Shown here one piece after another: positions 29,696 through 38,405 of a DNA stretch of 62,657 bases (positions within the stretch are counted from its first letter, which is position 1; each line of letters starts with the position of its first letter). This DNA is from Cryomorpha ignava. GTDB lineage: Bacteria; Bacteroidota; Bacteroidia; Flavobacteriales_D; Cryomorphaceae. Location: contig NZ_JAAGVY010000030.1 in assembly GCF_010686655.1 (NCBI RefSeq), forward strand, positions 1 to 62,657, given 5' to 3'. The position numbers were made by a program, and so were the translations under genes. The notes below the pieces were generated by a model, which ran no database searches, was not told where the DNA came from, and saw only the letters and a program-made list of their open reading frames with translations.

Positions 29696-30601
29696 ATGGC
29701 TAATGTATTAGACGATCTGAAACTTGCGTACAGATCTGGTAGCATTGTTACCAGATTGCTCTTTGTGAATGTGGGCATTTTTCTTGTTCTCACCCTGATT
29801 CGCATTTTCGGATTTTTTTATCAAGCCCCTCTCCTTCCGCAGGTTATGCCGTGGATTGCGGGTAGCAGCGGCTGGGAGCGGATGCTCTATCGTCCGTGGA
29901 CGCTCATTACATACATGTTTGTACACGAAGGCCTCTTCCACCTTTTCTTTAATATGATTTTGCTCTACGTTGCCGGCCGTATTTTTGAAAACCTCCTCAA
30001 CGGCAAACGACTGCTTGCAGTTTATTTTCTAGGTGGAATAGCCGGCTTCTTACTATATTTTGCAGCCTATAATATTTTTCCGGTATTTAGCTCACAGAAT
30101 GGCAGTCTTATTTATGGAGCCTCTGCATCCATAATGGCAATATTGGTCGCAATTGCAACCTATCAGCCTAATATTGAGTTGAGACTTATCCTTATCGGGA
30201 ATGTGAAACTCAAGTACATCGCCATTTTTTTCGTGGCAATAGATGTGCTATTCCTCGATGGTGGAAATACCGGTGGAAGAATTGCTCACCTCGGTGGGGC
30301 GATTTTTGGATTTCTATATGCGCGCCAGCTTCAAAAAGGAAACGATTGGTCTAAAGGCTTTTTTGCGGTGACCGATTTCTTTGGACAGTTGGTTAATTCC
30401 AAACCAAAAATGAAAGTGGCTTCTAGTCGTGCACGCACTGCCGGCTCGGCGAAAACCACTAGCAAGCCCTCGCAGCCTTCAAAGCAAGACAAGGAGCATC
30501 AGACAAAAATTGATTCCATTCTCGATAAAATTTCGCATAGCGGCTACGATAGCCTTACGAAAGCTGAGAAGGAATACCTATTTAACGCAAGTAAGAAATA
30601 G
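29696..30601 (+). CDS. Rhomboid family intramembrane serine protease 2
   Basis: A 301-residue paralogue of the preceding gene. Helix 2 has HEGLFHLFFNMILLY, the nucleophile is Ser143 in YGASASIMAIL (Ala-Ser in place of the usual Gly after the serine), and the base is His198 in RIAHLGGAIFGFLY. A basic, low-complexity cytoplasmic tail of about 85 residues (SSRARTAGSAKTTSKPSQPS) follows the last helix; it is absent in rhomboid 1. The stop TAG shares its G with the GTG start of the next gene. Confidence 0.92.
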   Translation: MANVLDDLKLAYRSGSIVTRLLFVNVGIFLVLTLIRIFGFFYQAPLLPQVMPWIAGSSGWERMLYRPWTLITYMFVHEGLFHLFFNMILLYVAGRIFENLLNGKRLLAVYFLGGIAGFLLYFAAYNIFPVFSSQNGSLIYGASASIMAILVAIATYQPNIELRLILIGNVKLKYIAIFFVAIDVLFLDGGNTGGRIAHLGGAIFGFLYARQLQKGNDWSKGFFAVTDFFGQLVNSKPKMKVASSRARTAGSAKTTSKPSQPSKQDKEHQTKIDSILDKISHSGYDSLTKAEKEYLFNASKK

Positions 30602-31716
30602 TGATAAAGTGGCTTAGATCATTGAGCAAGCGCCTGCTGATACTGTTAAACATATTGGCAGTAGCGGCATTGCTTCTGGCTTATCTATCCACATATATCA
30701 GCCCCGAAAATGTGGCTTTCCTCGCTTTATTTGGTATTGCTTATGGTGTAATTCTGATTGCAAACTTGATTTTCATTCTGTTTTGGCTGTTTGTTAAAAA
30801 GCGACTTGCACTCATTTCTGCAATCGCAATCATAATCGGATTTTCACATCTGGCGGCTTATATGCAGCTTATGCCTCATTTTGAAAAATCTGAAATAAAA
30901 GGTCAAAAAATCAAAGTAGTTTCACAGAATGTAAAGCTTTTTGGGTGGTATAACTGGAGGCACAACAAGCAGGACAGAGATACCATGATAGCGGGTTTGA
31001 AAAGGGCTGAGGCCGATATTTATTGCTTTCAGGAATTCTTTCACAATACCACACCCGGCAAATTTGACACCCGAAACACCATCGAAAAAAGGTTGGGTAC
31101 ACCCTATTCTGATTTGCACTATACCAATTCCATTAATATGGATGAGAAGTATGGAATTGTGACTTTTAGTAAATACCCCATTGTAAATATGGGCAGGGTA
31201 GTGTTTGAAAGAGAGTACAGCAATACCTGCATTTACAGCGACATAGCTATAAATGGCGACACCATAAGAGTATATAATGCCCACGTTGCTTCCATACGTT
31301 TTCAAAACGAAGATTACCGCTTTATAGAAGAGATCAAAAAAAACGATCAAACTGTAAAGCCTGCTATTAAAGATGGGATGAGCATTTTAGAACGCCTGAC
31401 TATCGCGTATAAAAAACGGGCCAATCAGGTGCGCTCCATAAAAGCCCACGCCGCTGAAAGTCCGTATCCAGTAATTATTTGCGGCGATTTTAACGACACA
31501 CCCGTTTCGTACAGTTATGCACAGCTATCTGAAAATATGGTTGATTCTTTTCGCGAAAGCGGCTGGGGAATTGGGAATACGTACATCGGCAAATTTCCTT
31601 CCTTTCGGATAGACTATATTTTTCACAGCCCGGAATTGAATTCGCAGAATTACCGCAAGTTGCCCGAAAAGGTTTCTGATCATCATGGTATTGCAGCTGA
31701 GATTTATTGGGAATAG
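30601..31716 (+). CDS. Endonuclease/exonuclease/phosphatase (EEP) family membrane protein
   Basis: A 371-residue protein starting at a GTG that overlaps the previous TAG by one base. The N-terminal 95 residues carry two to three transmembrane helices. Residues about 105-371 are an EEP/DNase I-like fold: KVVSQNVKLFGW with the metal-ligand Asn, CFQEFF with Glu, YGIVTFSKYPIV, ICGDFNDTPVS with the Asp-Asn pair, and SDHHGIAAEI with the catalytic Asp-His. The metal and phosphate-cleaving residues are present. The substrate could be a phosphodiester lipid, a nucleotide or DNA. Last gene of the mutL operon. Confidence 0.9.
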   Translation: MIKWLRSLSKRLLILLNILAVAALLLAYLSTYISPENVAFLALFGIAYGVILIANLIFILFWLFVKKRLALISAIAIIIGFSHLAAYMQLMPHFEKSEIKGQKIKVVSQNVKLFGWYNWRHNKQDRDTMIAGLKRAEADIYCFQEFFHNTTPGKFDTRNTIEKRLGTPYSDLHYTNSINMDEKYGIVTFSKYPIVNMGRVVFEREYSNTCIYSDIAINGDTIRVYNAHVASIRFQNEDYRFIEEIKKNDQTVKPAIKDGMSILERLTIAYKKRANQVRSIKAHAAESPYPVIICGDFNDTPVSYSYAQLSENMVDSFRESGWGIGNTYIGKFPSFRIDYIFHSPELNSQNYRKLPEKVSDHHGIAAEIYWE

Positions 31717-31793
31717 TAATCCATGTAATTCTTAGTCTAAAAGGTTTTTCCTATCTTAGTAATCCAAATTCAATAAAACCAGATAGATTTTCA

Positions 31794-32486
31794 ATGACCT
31801 TATTTAATGGCAAATATCGAATTGAATCTACCAGAATGAAATATTGGAATTACAATTGGGCAGCATCCTATTTCGTTACAATCTGTACACATAACCGAGA
31901 TCATTTTTTTGGAGAAATAAAAGATCATGAAATGATTACCAATCCAATTGGCGACATGGTAAATATCGAATGGTTAAAAACATTGGAATTACGTCCCGAC
32001 ATGAATTTAATGTTAGGTGATTATCAGGTTATGCCAAACCATTTTCATGGAATCGTAGTGATTGACCCAAACAAATACAATTCCCGAAAAACGGGATATG
32101 ATGGTTATGATGACCCCAACGGTAATGATGGCGAACACGATGATGTTGGCAATTGCACCGAACGTAGAGACGCGATGCTTCGTGTCTCCCCTTCAACGCC
32201 CGATAATCCAAACGACAAAACAATAATAATCGATAACGCAGAAAATTATAATCCATCAAACAAAAAAACAGCCCAAAACCAATTCGGCCCACAGAAAAAA
32301 AACCTGGGATCAATTCTTCGTGGATTTAAATCTGCCGTAACAGGATTCGCCCATACGATCGATCCATCATTTAAATGGCAGCCGAAATTTCACGATCACG
32401 TTATTCGCGATCAAGGGCAATACGACGGAATTTCGTATTACATTAGAAACAATCCCAAAAATTGGAAAGAGGATCGGTTTTATTGA
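31794..32486 (+). CDS. REP-associated tyrosine transposase (RAYT, Y1/HUH type)
   Basis: About 230 residues, IS200-like HUH nuclease fold. The N-terminus ASYFVTICTHNRDHFFGEI is the conserved first strand; VMPNHFHGIVVI carries the HUH pair at His83 and His85, and ISYYIRNNPKNW near the C-terminus carries the tyrosine that would attack DNA (Tyr215 or Tyr216). GSILRGFKSAVTGFA is the conserved helix between them. Residues about 95-165 are a low-complexity insertion (NNNDKT-like), part of which is a REP palindrome in the DNA (32164-32188). A long in-frame extension upstream to 31707 overlaps the EEP gene and lacks similarity, so I start at the ATG at 31794. It is probably an active housekeeping-type RAYT and not an insertion sequence, because no terminal repeats flank it. 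Confidence 0.85.
   Translation: MTLFNGKYRIESTRMKYWNYNWAASYFVTICTHNRDHFFGEIKDHEMITNPIGDMVNIEWLKTLELRPDMNLMLGDYQVMPNHFHGIVVIDPNKYNSRKTGYDGYDDPNGNDGEHDDVGNCTERRDAMLRVSPSTPDNPNDKTIIIDNAENYNPSNKKTAQNQFGPQKKNLGSILRGFKSAVTGFAHTIDPSFKWQPKFHDHVIRDQGQYDGISYYIRNNPKNWKEDRFY
32164..32188 (+). repeat. REP-like palindrome inside the RAYT gene
   Basis: GTAG followed by a 9-bp stem GAGACGCGA / TCGTGTCTC (one G-T pair) around a TGCT loop. The GTAG tetranucleotide before a stem is the classical RAYT recognition layout. It encodes RRDAMLRVS of the transposase. Confidence 0.75.
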
Positions 32487-32570
32487 ATGGGATTTTTTGG
32501 GTTATGCGGGATTGGTGGTAACGAACGCGGGCATCATGAATGTAATGTATCCATATTGGTCGCGCGGCAA

Positions 32571-32616
32571 GAGACGCCATGCCTTTGGCTTGGTAAACTG
32601 AGCATCGCGTCTCTAC
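32571..32616. repeat. REP-like inverted pair downstream of the RAYT gene
   Basis: GAGACGCCATGC (32571-32582) faces GCATCGCGTCTC (32602-32613), one mismatch, closing on CTAC, the complement of GTAG. Same sequence family as 32164-32188, so together they look like a BIME-type pair. Confidence 0.7.
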
Positions 32617-32726
32617 ACGCGCCCCGTCAACACAACCACCCAACGGCAATGACCGCGACCAAAATACCATCATCGTCATAAACAAATCCCACAAAACAAT
32701 CCCGCAAACCACCCTGTTATCTACAC

Positions 32727-33182
32727 ATGGATTCAACAATTAAAAACCAAATAATAAAACACCTTCACGGCGGTGAGGCATTTCTGCCGATAGAAAAGGT
32801 ATTGGAAGAATTCACGTTTGAAAACGTAGGCAAACGCATGCATGGGCTACCCTATTCCGGTTATGAAATGTTTTACCACATTGTGTTTGCACAAAAAGAT
32901 ATTCTCGATTTTTGTGCCGCCGATAAATATAAATCGCGTAAATGGCCTGACGAATACTGGCCCGACGAACAGGCACCCAAGGATGAAAAGGTATGGGAGG
33001 ATTTGAAAATAGCTTATTTTGATGACCGCGATGCCCTTGTTGTATTTGCGAAAGAGAAGGATTTATCTGAGGTTGTAAAACATGGAAAAGATCAAACCCT
33101 CGTACGGGAAATTCTTCTGGTTATTGAGCATACTGCTTATCATATGGGAGAGCTGGTGGTATTGTCACGATTGGTGGATTAA
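32727..33182 (+). CDS. DinB/YfiT-like putative metalloenzyme
   Basis: A 151-residue four-helix-bundle protein of the DinB superfamily. Candidate metal-ligand histidines are visible: LPYSGYEMFYHIVFAQ (His in the second helix) and VIEHTAYHMGELVVLSRL (HxxxH at the end), as in this family where three His bind a divalent metal. Members act in thiol- or metal-dependent chemistry such as bacillithiol transfer; the actual reaction cannot be read here. It starts 111 bases after the REP pair, with no other gene in the transcript obvious. Confidence 0.85.
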   Translation: MDSTIKNQIIKHLHGGEAFLPIEKVLEEFTFENVGKRMHGLPYSGYEMFYHIVFAQKDILDFCAADKYKSRKWPDEYWPDEQAPKDEKVWEDLKIAYFDDRDALVVFAKEKDLSEVVKHGKDQTLVREILLVIEHTAYHMGELVVLSRLVD

Positions 33183-33297
33183 GCTAATAATTTGATGTAT
33201 AGAAATTTGATTTCAAGCTTCCTTGGAAATATGATTCCTGATCAGCAATGTTTTTATTCATGAAAACCTTATCTTCAACTCTCAAACTGATTGAAAA

Positions 33298-33543
33298 ATG
33301 GAAATAATTATTAAAGGTGATGACAAAAAATTACTGAAGCAGGTTGAGGATTTAGCGCGAAAATTAGGATTGATTGTCTCAAGAAAAAAACAAACGGAAT
33401 TAAACCTTCAAAAGGATCGCTCTGAAAAATTATTTCAAATTATGGAAGAAATAGCAGCCTCAAATGCTTTTGGTTCGATCAAAGACCTTGTAGTCTGGCA
33501 ACGTGAGCAGCGCAAATACAGACCTTTACCAGGAAGAGAATAG
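33298..33543 (+). CDS. Antitoxin-like small protein (VapB-type partner)
   Basis: An 81-residue basic protein ending GSIKDLVVWQREQRKYRPLP; that tail is typical of antitoxins paired with PIN toxins, which end in a DP(V)xWQRExRKDRPLP-like motif. The N-terminus (EIIIKGDDKKLLKQVEDLAR) is helix/strand-like. Its stop lies 3 bases before the PIN frame. With the toxin frameshifted, the antitoxin may be a neutral remnant. I infer the role from context and the tail motif. Confidence 0.72.
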   Translation: MEIIIKGDDKKLLKQVEDLARKLGLIVSRKKQTELNLQKDRSEKLFQIMEEIAASNAFGSIKDLVVWQREQRKYRPLPGRE

Positions 33544-33546
33544 CCT

Positions 33547-33919
33547 ATGAAAATCCTTATTGATGCAAATATTATCATTTATTCTGTTCAAAAAGATCAG
33601 GAAGATCTTCGCAAATGGTTAAAAAACTATGTCCTCGTAGTGTCATCAATTACCCAATTAGAAGTACTCGGATATCATAAAATCACCACTGAGGTTCTCG
33701 ATAAAATGGAACAATTTTTTTTCGAATTGCGATGTAATAGCTATAAGTGACGAACTAATTAATATGGCAATAAAGTTACGCCAACAAAAAAGTATGAGTG
33801 TATGCGATGCTCTCATAGCTGCAACTTCTCTTGAAGAAGGGCTGAGACTTGTCACTGCTAATGTTCGTGATTTCAAACACATAAATAACTTGGATTTATT
33901 TAATCCGATTGATTTATAA
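33547..33919 (+). pseudogene. vapC: PIN-domain (VapC-like) toxin with homopolymer frameshift
   Basis: The first frame encodes 67 residues (MKILIDANIIIYSV with the catalytic Asp6, SITQLEVLGY with Glu) and stops. Removing one T from a run of eight T (33715-33722) restores the second half: FFSNCDVIAISDELINMAIK, then SVCDALIAATSLEEGLRL and VTANVRDFKHI with the remaining acidic residues, to TAA at 33917-33919. The complete protein would be 123 residues, the usual VapC length, and would cleave RNA. All acidic active-site positions are present in the joined frame. The lesion may be real, a slippage-variable tract, or a sequencing error. Confidence 0.82.
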
Positions 33920-33924
33920 ATCTA

Positions 33925-34203
33925 TTGGAGAAAGAAAGTTTCTGGATCATACCGTCCTTTGCACAGCTTTGGGATGAACCATTTGCCAATCTCGATCCTT
34001 CCACTCAAATGCGCATCAGCTCGGTGATAGAAAAGCAAAAAGAAAATGGTCGGACGAGTATTATCTCAAGCCACGATTTGCATCATATTTATGAAGTCTG
34101 CGAGCGGATTATCATTCTAGACCGTGGAAGAGTAATTAAAGACTCCCTGCGAAAGGGTACTAGCTGCGAAGAGCTATTTGCTTATTTTGGGGTTACTTCT
34201 TAA
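33925..34203 (+). pseudogene. C-terminal stump of an ABC transporter ATP-binding protein
   Basis: About 92 codons from a TTG at 33925. From LWDEPFANLDPSTQ (Walker B and D-loop) through IISSHDLHHIYEVCERIIIL (H-loop) it matches the end of an ABC ATPase, but Walker A, Q-loop and signature motif are missing, and the first 14 residues do not belong to the family. The stump begins directly after the PIN toxin, with homology from about 33965, suggesting that the toxin-antitoxin module replaced the front of the gene, probably through insertion or deletion. I expect it to be non-functional. Confidence 0.75.
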
Positions 34204-34272
34204 AAAGGTACAACTACCTTAATAAAAGTAACTTAGTTCAAATAACTTAAATAAAGCTTTTCAGTATGCTAA

Positions 34273-35160
34273 TTAACAACAACCACCACCCGGCGTACAT
34301 TCGCTTGCGGCTTGAATATCTTTTAGTTCAACTTCTGGCTTCACTCCTGCTACGCCTGGTTTGCCAGCAAAAACTGAAATACTGAAAATCCCAATATTAC
34401 CGGACTTGAAGCTTTTCATTTCGTTTTCGCTCAGATATTTGTTCAAGATATCGTCTGGAATAAGAATTGGTTTTTCCTTTTGAATTACCATGTCTTTGAA
34501 ACCTGCTTTTTCAATAAACCCGAGGTACTCATTGCGCTGAATCGCTCCTGAAACACAACCTGCATACATTTCAGCATCCTGATGTAGAGCTTCTGGCAAA
34601 TCGCCAACCAATACAATATCCGAAATGCTAAAGTGACCACCGGGTTTTAAAACGCGGAATATTTCGGAAATAACTTTTTCTTTATCCGGTACCAGATTGA
34701 GAACGCAATTGCTTACAACTACATCAGCCACAGCATCGCCAACTGGCATATTGTCTATATCACCTTCGCGAAATTCAACATTGTTGTAGCCGAGTTTATC
34801 TGCATTCAACCGAGCCTTATTAACCATAGCCGGAGTGAAATCAATACCGATTACTTTTCCAGATTCGCCTGTTTCATGACGTGCAATAAAGCAGTCGTTT
34901 CCTGCTCCGCTGCCCAAATCAATTACTGTATCGCCTTTCAAAATTTTTGCGAATTGTGTTGGAAGCCCGCATCCCAAACCGAGATCGGCGTCTGAATTGT
35001 AGCCTTCGACATCAGAATAATCGTCGGTCATAATATTGTAAACTTCTCCAGAAACAGCTCCTGAACCGCAACAAGAGGCCTGATTAACGGCTATATCCTG
35101 GTTTGCAATTTCGGCATATTTGTCGCGAACGATCTTTTTTAATTCTTCAGCAGTTTTCAT
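34273..35160 (-). CDS. arsM: Arsenite S-adenosylmethionine methyltransferase (ArsM)
   Basis: About 295 residues. It methylates As(III) using SAM, a detoxification step, in the cytoplasm. The SAM-binding core is [16 protein letters not shown] and [16 protein letters not shown], with [11 protein letters not shown] as the conserved ArsM loop containing one of the arsenic-binding cysteines; further cysteines lie at ASCCGSG near the start, AGCVSGAI, and the ECTPGGGCC tail. The ATG at 35160 (KTAEELKK) fits the family; the frame reaches back to 35241, but that adds 27 residues without similarity. It stands alone, with no arsR, arsC or acr3 seen nearby. Confidence 0.92.
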   Translation of the reverse strand: MKTAEELKKIVRDKYAEIANQDIAVNQASCCGSGAVSGEVYNIMTDDYSDVEGYNSDADLGLGCGLPTQFAKILKGDTVIDLGSGAGNDCFIARHETGESGKVIGIDFTPAMVNKARLNADKLGYNNVEFREGDIDNMPVGDAVADVVVSNCVLNLVPDKEKVISEIFRVLKPGGHFSISDIVLVGDLPEALHQDAEMYAGCVSGAIQRNEYLGFIEKAGFKDMVIQKEKPILIPDDILNKYLSENEMKSFKSGNIGIFSISVFAGKPGVAGVKPEVELKDIQAASECTPGGGCC

Positions 35161-35886
35161 TTTTTCAGTTTTTGGCATTCCATACGGGCTCCCTTCGGTC
35201 GTTTTACTTGGTTTGAGATGTAGTTCAACAACTTCATCCAAGCGTTAGAGATTCCATTTCTTATTAAAAGCAATATTACGATAAAAGGATATAAGAGAGG
35301 AGAATTATTTTGTTAAATAATGGCTCCAATGTTTTTGCGCAGCACACAAATTCATTTTTCTGATGCTTTACGATTATGCTAAATACAACGCATTCACGTT
35401 CTTTTTTTTTGCCACTAATGCACGAATGAATGTCTGCTTCCAACGAAAATCCTTAATCTTAATACGCTAAACTTTTATTAGTGCATTCGTGGCATTCTCT
35501 TTTTTTGCCACTAATGCACTAATGACTTTCCTTATCCAAAAAATAACCTCAACGAATTAATACAAACTACGTTTTATTCGTGTATTACCTTGCATACGCA
35601 CTCCCAAGGTCGTATGTGAGATCGCTAATTACATGGTCATTCTCTTTTTTTTACCACAGTAAATTACTGTCTGCAAGTATTGAAAATTTCTTCCATTAAA
35701 ACCTGGTGGGATAAAAAGTTCCTCTTAAGATGCGAGCGACTTGGTCGTGCTATAACCACCTTCGACAACAAATTTATTCGTGCATCTGTGGCATCTCCTT
35801 TTTTTGTCTCGCATGCATAGATGGCTTTTACCATTATTGAGCTTTCGAATTAAAACAGAGAAGCAAGTAAAATTTGGAGTCTAAAT
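35161..35886. repeat. Intergenic block of palindromic repeats
   Basis: No gene. TGCCACTAATGCACGAATGA (35410-35429), its inverted relative ATTAGTGCATTCGTGGCATT (35477-35496), TGCCACTAATGCACTAATGA (35507-35526) and a fourth degenerate inverted copy at about 35774-35798 are each next to a T-rich run (CTCTTTTTTT). They could form alternative hairpins. Similar GCCAC-AATGCAC-type repeats are common in Bacteroidota intergenic DNA. Confidence 0.7.
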
Positions 35887-37893
35887 TTAATTTTTAACCA
35901 ACTTCACTCCCACCGCACTTCCGCTCGACTTCACAATATAAATTCCCTTTTCCAAATGGGCAATTGAGAAACTTTTCGAGCCACTTCCTGTCCAATGTGC
36001 CACTTCCTTCCCGGCAATATCAAAAACACGGAAATCTGATCTGCTTTTTTCTCCATTCTCAATATAAACCACATCACTTGCCGGATTCGGATAGATCGTA
36101 AAATTCGCTTTCGCGGAAGCTTCAGAAACACTGCTCGCAATATCAATAGTAAACGCTGCAGCATCACTTATTAAATCATCCCCACAAGCCGTTGGCTTAA
36201 CCAATCGCCAGAAATAAGTCGATAGATCAAAAGGCATAAAAGCCTGTACTGAATTACTGGAATCGTAAAAATTCTCGGCATAAACAATCTCATCAAAATC
36301 AGCATCAAGAGCGACTTGCAGCGTTACCATACCAGGCTGATTGTCAGTAAAAGTAAATGTGACATCCTGGTTAGGCAATAGTTCAAAACTAGGACTCACC
36401 GGGGCTGGAGCTACTGCTGTGGCCGGTTCAACATCTTTAACCAACACAAAAGGCAAGCGCTCTTCGCGGCCATTATTTGAAATGAAAACCACGCCCGGGT
36501 AATATCCGGGATTCAAAACATCTAATCCTGCCCAGGTGATTATATTTTCTGAAGGTGCGCCTTCAGTTTCTGAAAATTCCAATACCGGTGAAAGACCTGC
36601 AACACCCTCCATTTCAACCGTATAAGTTACCGATCCAAACAAACGGCGGTTTACGGAAATAGGCAGGTTTGCTGTGCTTTCTCCACAGACTTTCACCACA
36701 TTTGTTTGGAGCGCATAAAATTGGGGTTTCACCAAATGCAATCCCGTAAACATACCACTCACAGGAACAACGCCACTTTCAAAATAAGGATAATTGCTCC
36801 AGGTGCCTATAAATTGTGCAGCATCTGTAAATGGCACGACATCAAAAAAACCAAAATCTTCTAAATGACCGGTTTCCACTTCGAGCAAATCCAGAATTCT
36901 CAAACCATTGGTATAATTGGATTCGTAAACCATATCGTTATCGATATAAAGATTGTGATCGATAGAAGTATTTTGTAAATCAACATAGCTTATCACCTGT
37001 GGATTTTCCAAATCTGCCATATCCCAAATGATGGTTCGGGTATTCATTCCAAAGTCAAGCTCATCTGTTTCGTCATTGCTCAAAAGGTAGCGCATATCTT
37101 CGGTAAACCATCCCTGATGCGTGTATCCCACATCTTCGTATGTCGTTTGCGAAATAATTTCTACATCGGTTTTATCGGTAACATTGTAAACCACTATTCG
37201 ATCTGCATTAAATCCCACTGCAATTTCTTCGCCGGTGTAATTTTCATCAGGCCCCGTATAAGTCCGCACCTGCGCATCATGCACATAACCTCCCATGGCA
37301 TTGCTTCCGGCATATTGCGGGTTTAAGGGATCAGACACATCAACAATGTGCAGCCCACCATTAAAGGTACTGGTTCCCACGCCGTAAATGAACTTATTGG
37401 CCGTATCGGCTATCACATTATGAGCGTGACCAAACCCGCCGTAATAGGCATCCTCGTCAAATACACGCGGCAAACCTTCGGCTGTTAAGTTTTCGAGTCG
37501 TGTGAGGTCAAAAACCTGAATGCCATGTTGATTCGCTTCAGAAACGATATAAGCATATTGATCAATCACTTTTACATCGCGCCAAAGCGACCCAACAGTT
37601 GCTGTCGGTAAGAAACCAAGATAGATGGGATATTGCGGAGTAGTAATATCAATAAAAGCAGTTTTGTTTTCAAGACCAAGCAGTACGTATTCCCTTCCGG
37701 TAACGGTGCTTGTCCAGCCCCAAATGTCATTGGCATTGTCGGCAAAGAAATCATCTAGCGGAATCATTGCGAGCTGATCTACCTTATCGCATGGATACTG
37801 ACCTGCAAAACCATCAATACAAGGCTGTGCCAGTACATTTAACGAGAAAAAAATTGAAATAGAAAAAAGAATACATGTGTAAAATCTGAACAT
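35887..37893 (-). CDS. Choice-of-anchor B family secreted protein with T9SS sorting domain
   Basis: A 668-residue exported protein (signal peptide 1-22, ending FSLNVLAQ). Residues about 45-400 are the choice-of-anchor B region, made of LVIVD-like beta-propeller repeats: WGWTSTVTGREYVLLGL, TAFIDITTPQYPIYLGFLPT, GIQVFDLTRLENL, HNVIADTANKFIYGVGTS. This is followed by beta-sandwich segments and a type A T9SS sorting domain from about 590 (IYPNPASDVVYI ... KGIYIVK). The family is secreted or surface-attached and of unknown function. Confidence 0.92.
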   Translation of the reverse strand: MFRFYTCILFSISIFFSLNVLAQPCIDGFAGQYPCDKVDQLAMIPLDDFFADNANDIWGWTSTVTGREYVLLGLENKTAFIDITTPQYPIYLGFLPTATVGSLWRDVKVIDQYAYIVSEANQHGIQVFDLTRLENLTAEGLPRVFDEDAYYGGFGHAHNVIADTANKFIYGVGTSTFNGGLHIVDVSDPLNPQYAGSNAMGGYVHDAQVRTYTGPDENYTGEEIAVGFNADRIVVYNVTDKTDVEIISQTTYEDVGYTHQGWFTEDMRYLLSNDETDELDFGMNTRTIIWDMADLENPQVISYVDLQNTSIDHNLYIDNDMVYESNYTNGLRILDLLEVETGHLEDFGFFDVVPFTDAAQFIGTWSNYPYFESGVVPVSGMFTGLHLVKPQFYALQTNVVKVCGESTANLPISVNRRLFGSVTYTVEMEGVAGLSPVLEFSETEGAPSENIITWAGLDVLNPGYYPGVVFISNNGREERLPFVLVKDVEPATAVAPAPVSPSFELLPNQDVTFTFTDNQPGMVTLQVALDADFDEIVYAENFYDSSNSVQAFMPFDLSTYFWRLVKPTACGDDLISDAAAFTIDIASSVSEASAKANFTIYPNPASDVVYIENGEKSRSDFRVFDIAGKEVAHWTGSGSKSFSIAHLEKGIYIVKSSGSAVGVKLVKN

Positions 37894-38050
37894 AGAATAT
37901 TTTTAGACTGCGAAAGAGGAAAAACTATTGATAAAAAGCAAGTTTAAAAATGGGTATAGCGGAAATCCTAAAGGTTGTGGTGAGTTAGCGAGATCAAAAA
38001 ACATGATGTTTAAAATGATTGCCTAATTTTACCACAAAGCCCTATCATTA

Positions 38051-38341
38051 ATGAACTGGATTGATGTAAACGATTCTTTGCCCGAAAACGATCAACGCGT
38101 ATTGGCATTCTTGCCAAAAAACGAGATTTTCCTTCCCGGAAAAACCGGAGAAAAACGGTTTCTTCCCGTAATTTTTCTGCGCTTTGCCCGTGACTTTTTC
38201 GGAGAAAAAAACCCAAAACGAGCACAGTTTGGAGCGCACTTTTGGCTTGGCGAAGGACAGAGCAATCATTATTTTAGCGATGTAACACATTGGCTACCCG
38301 TTCCTGAAGGACCGGGAGGAGAAGTGGAAGAAATGCGGTAA
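38051..38341 (+). CDS. DUF551-like small protein
   Basis: A 96-residue protein starting NWIDVNDSLPENDQRVLAFL and ending FSDVTHWLPVPEGPGG; these ends match the DUF551 pattern (W-I-x-V-x-D-x-L-P ... V-T-H-W-(M/L)-P-(L/V)-P) found in phage and bacterial proteins of unknown function. It stands alone between the choice-of-anchor B gene and an SDR gene. Confidence 0.8.
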   Translation: MNWIDVNDSLPENDQRVLAFLPKNEIFLPGKTGEKRFLPVIFLRFARDFFGEKNPKRAQFGAHFWLGEGQSNHYFSDVTHWLPVPEGPGGEVEEMR

Positions 38342-38405
38342 GCGTCAACCCCGCTAAACATCTTCGCCTTGTGCATTGTCATAGTAGCACTAATTACATT
38401 TAATC

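Noticed and set aside
31707-31793. N-terminal extension of the first RAYT gene overlapping the EEP gene
   Set aside because: It begins within the EEP stop region and lacks similarity. The ATG at 31794 precedes the conserved part.
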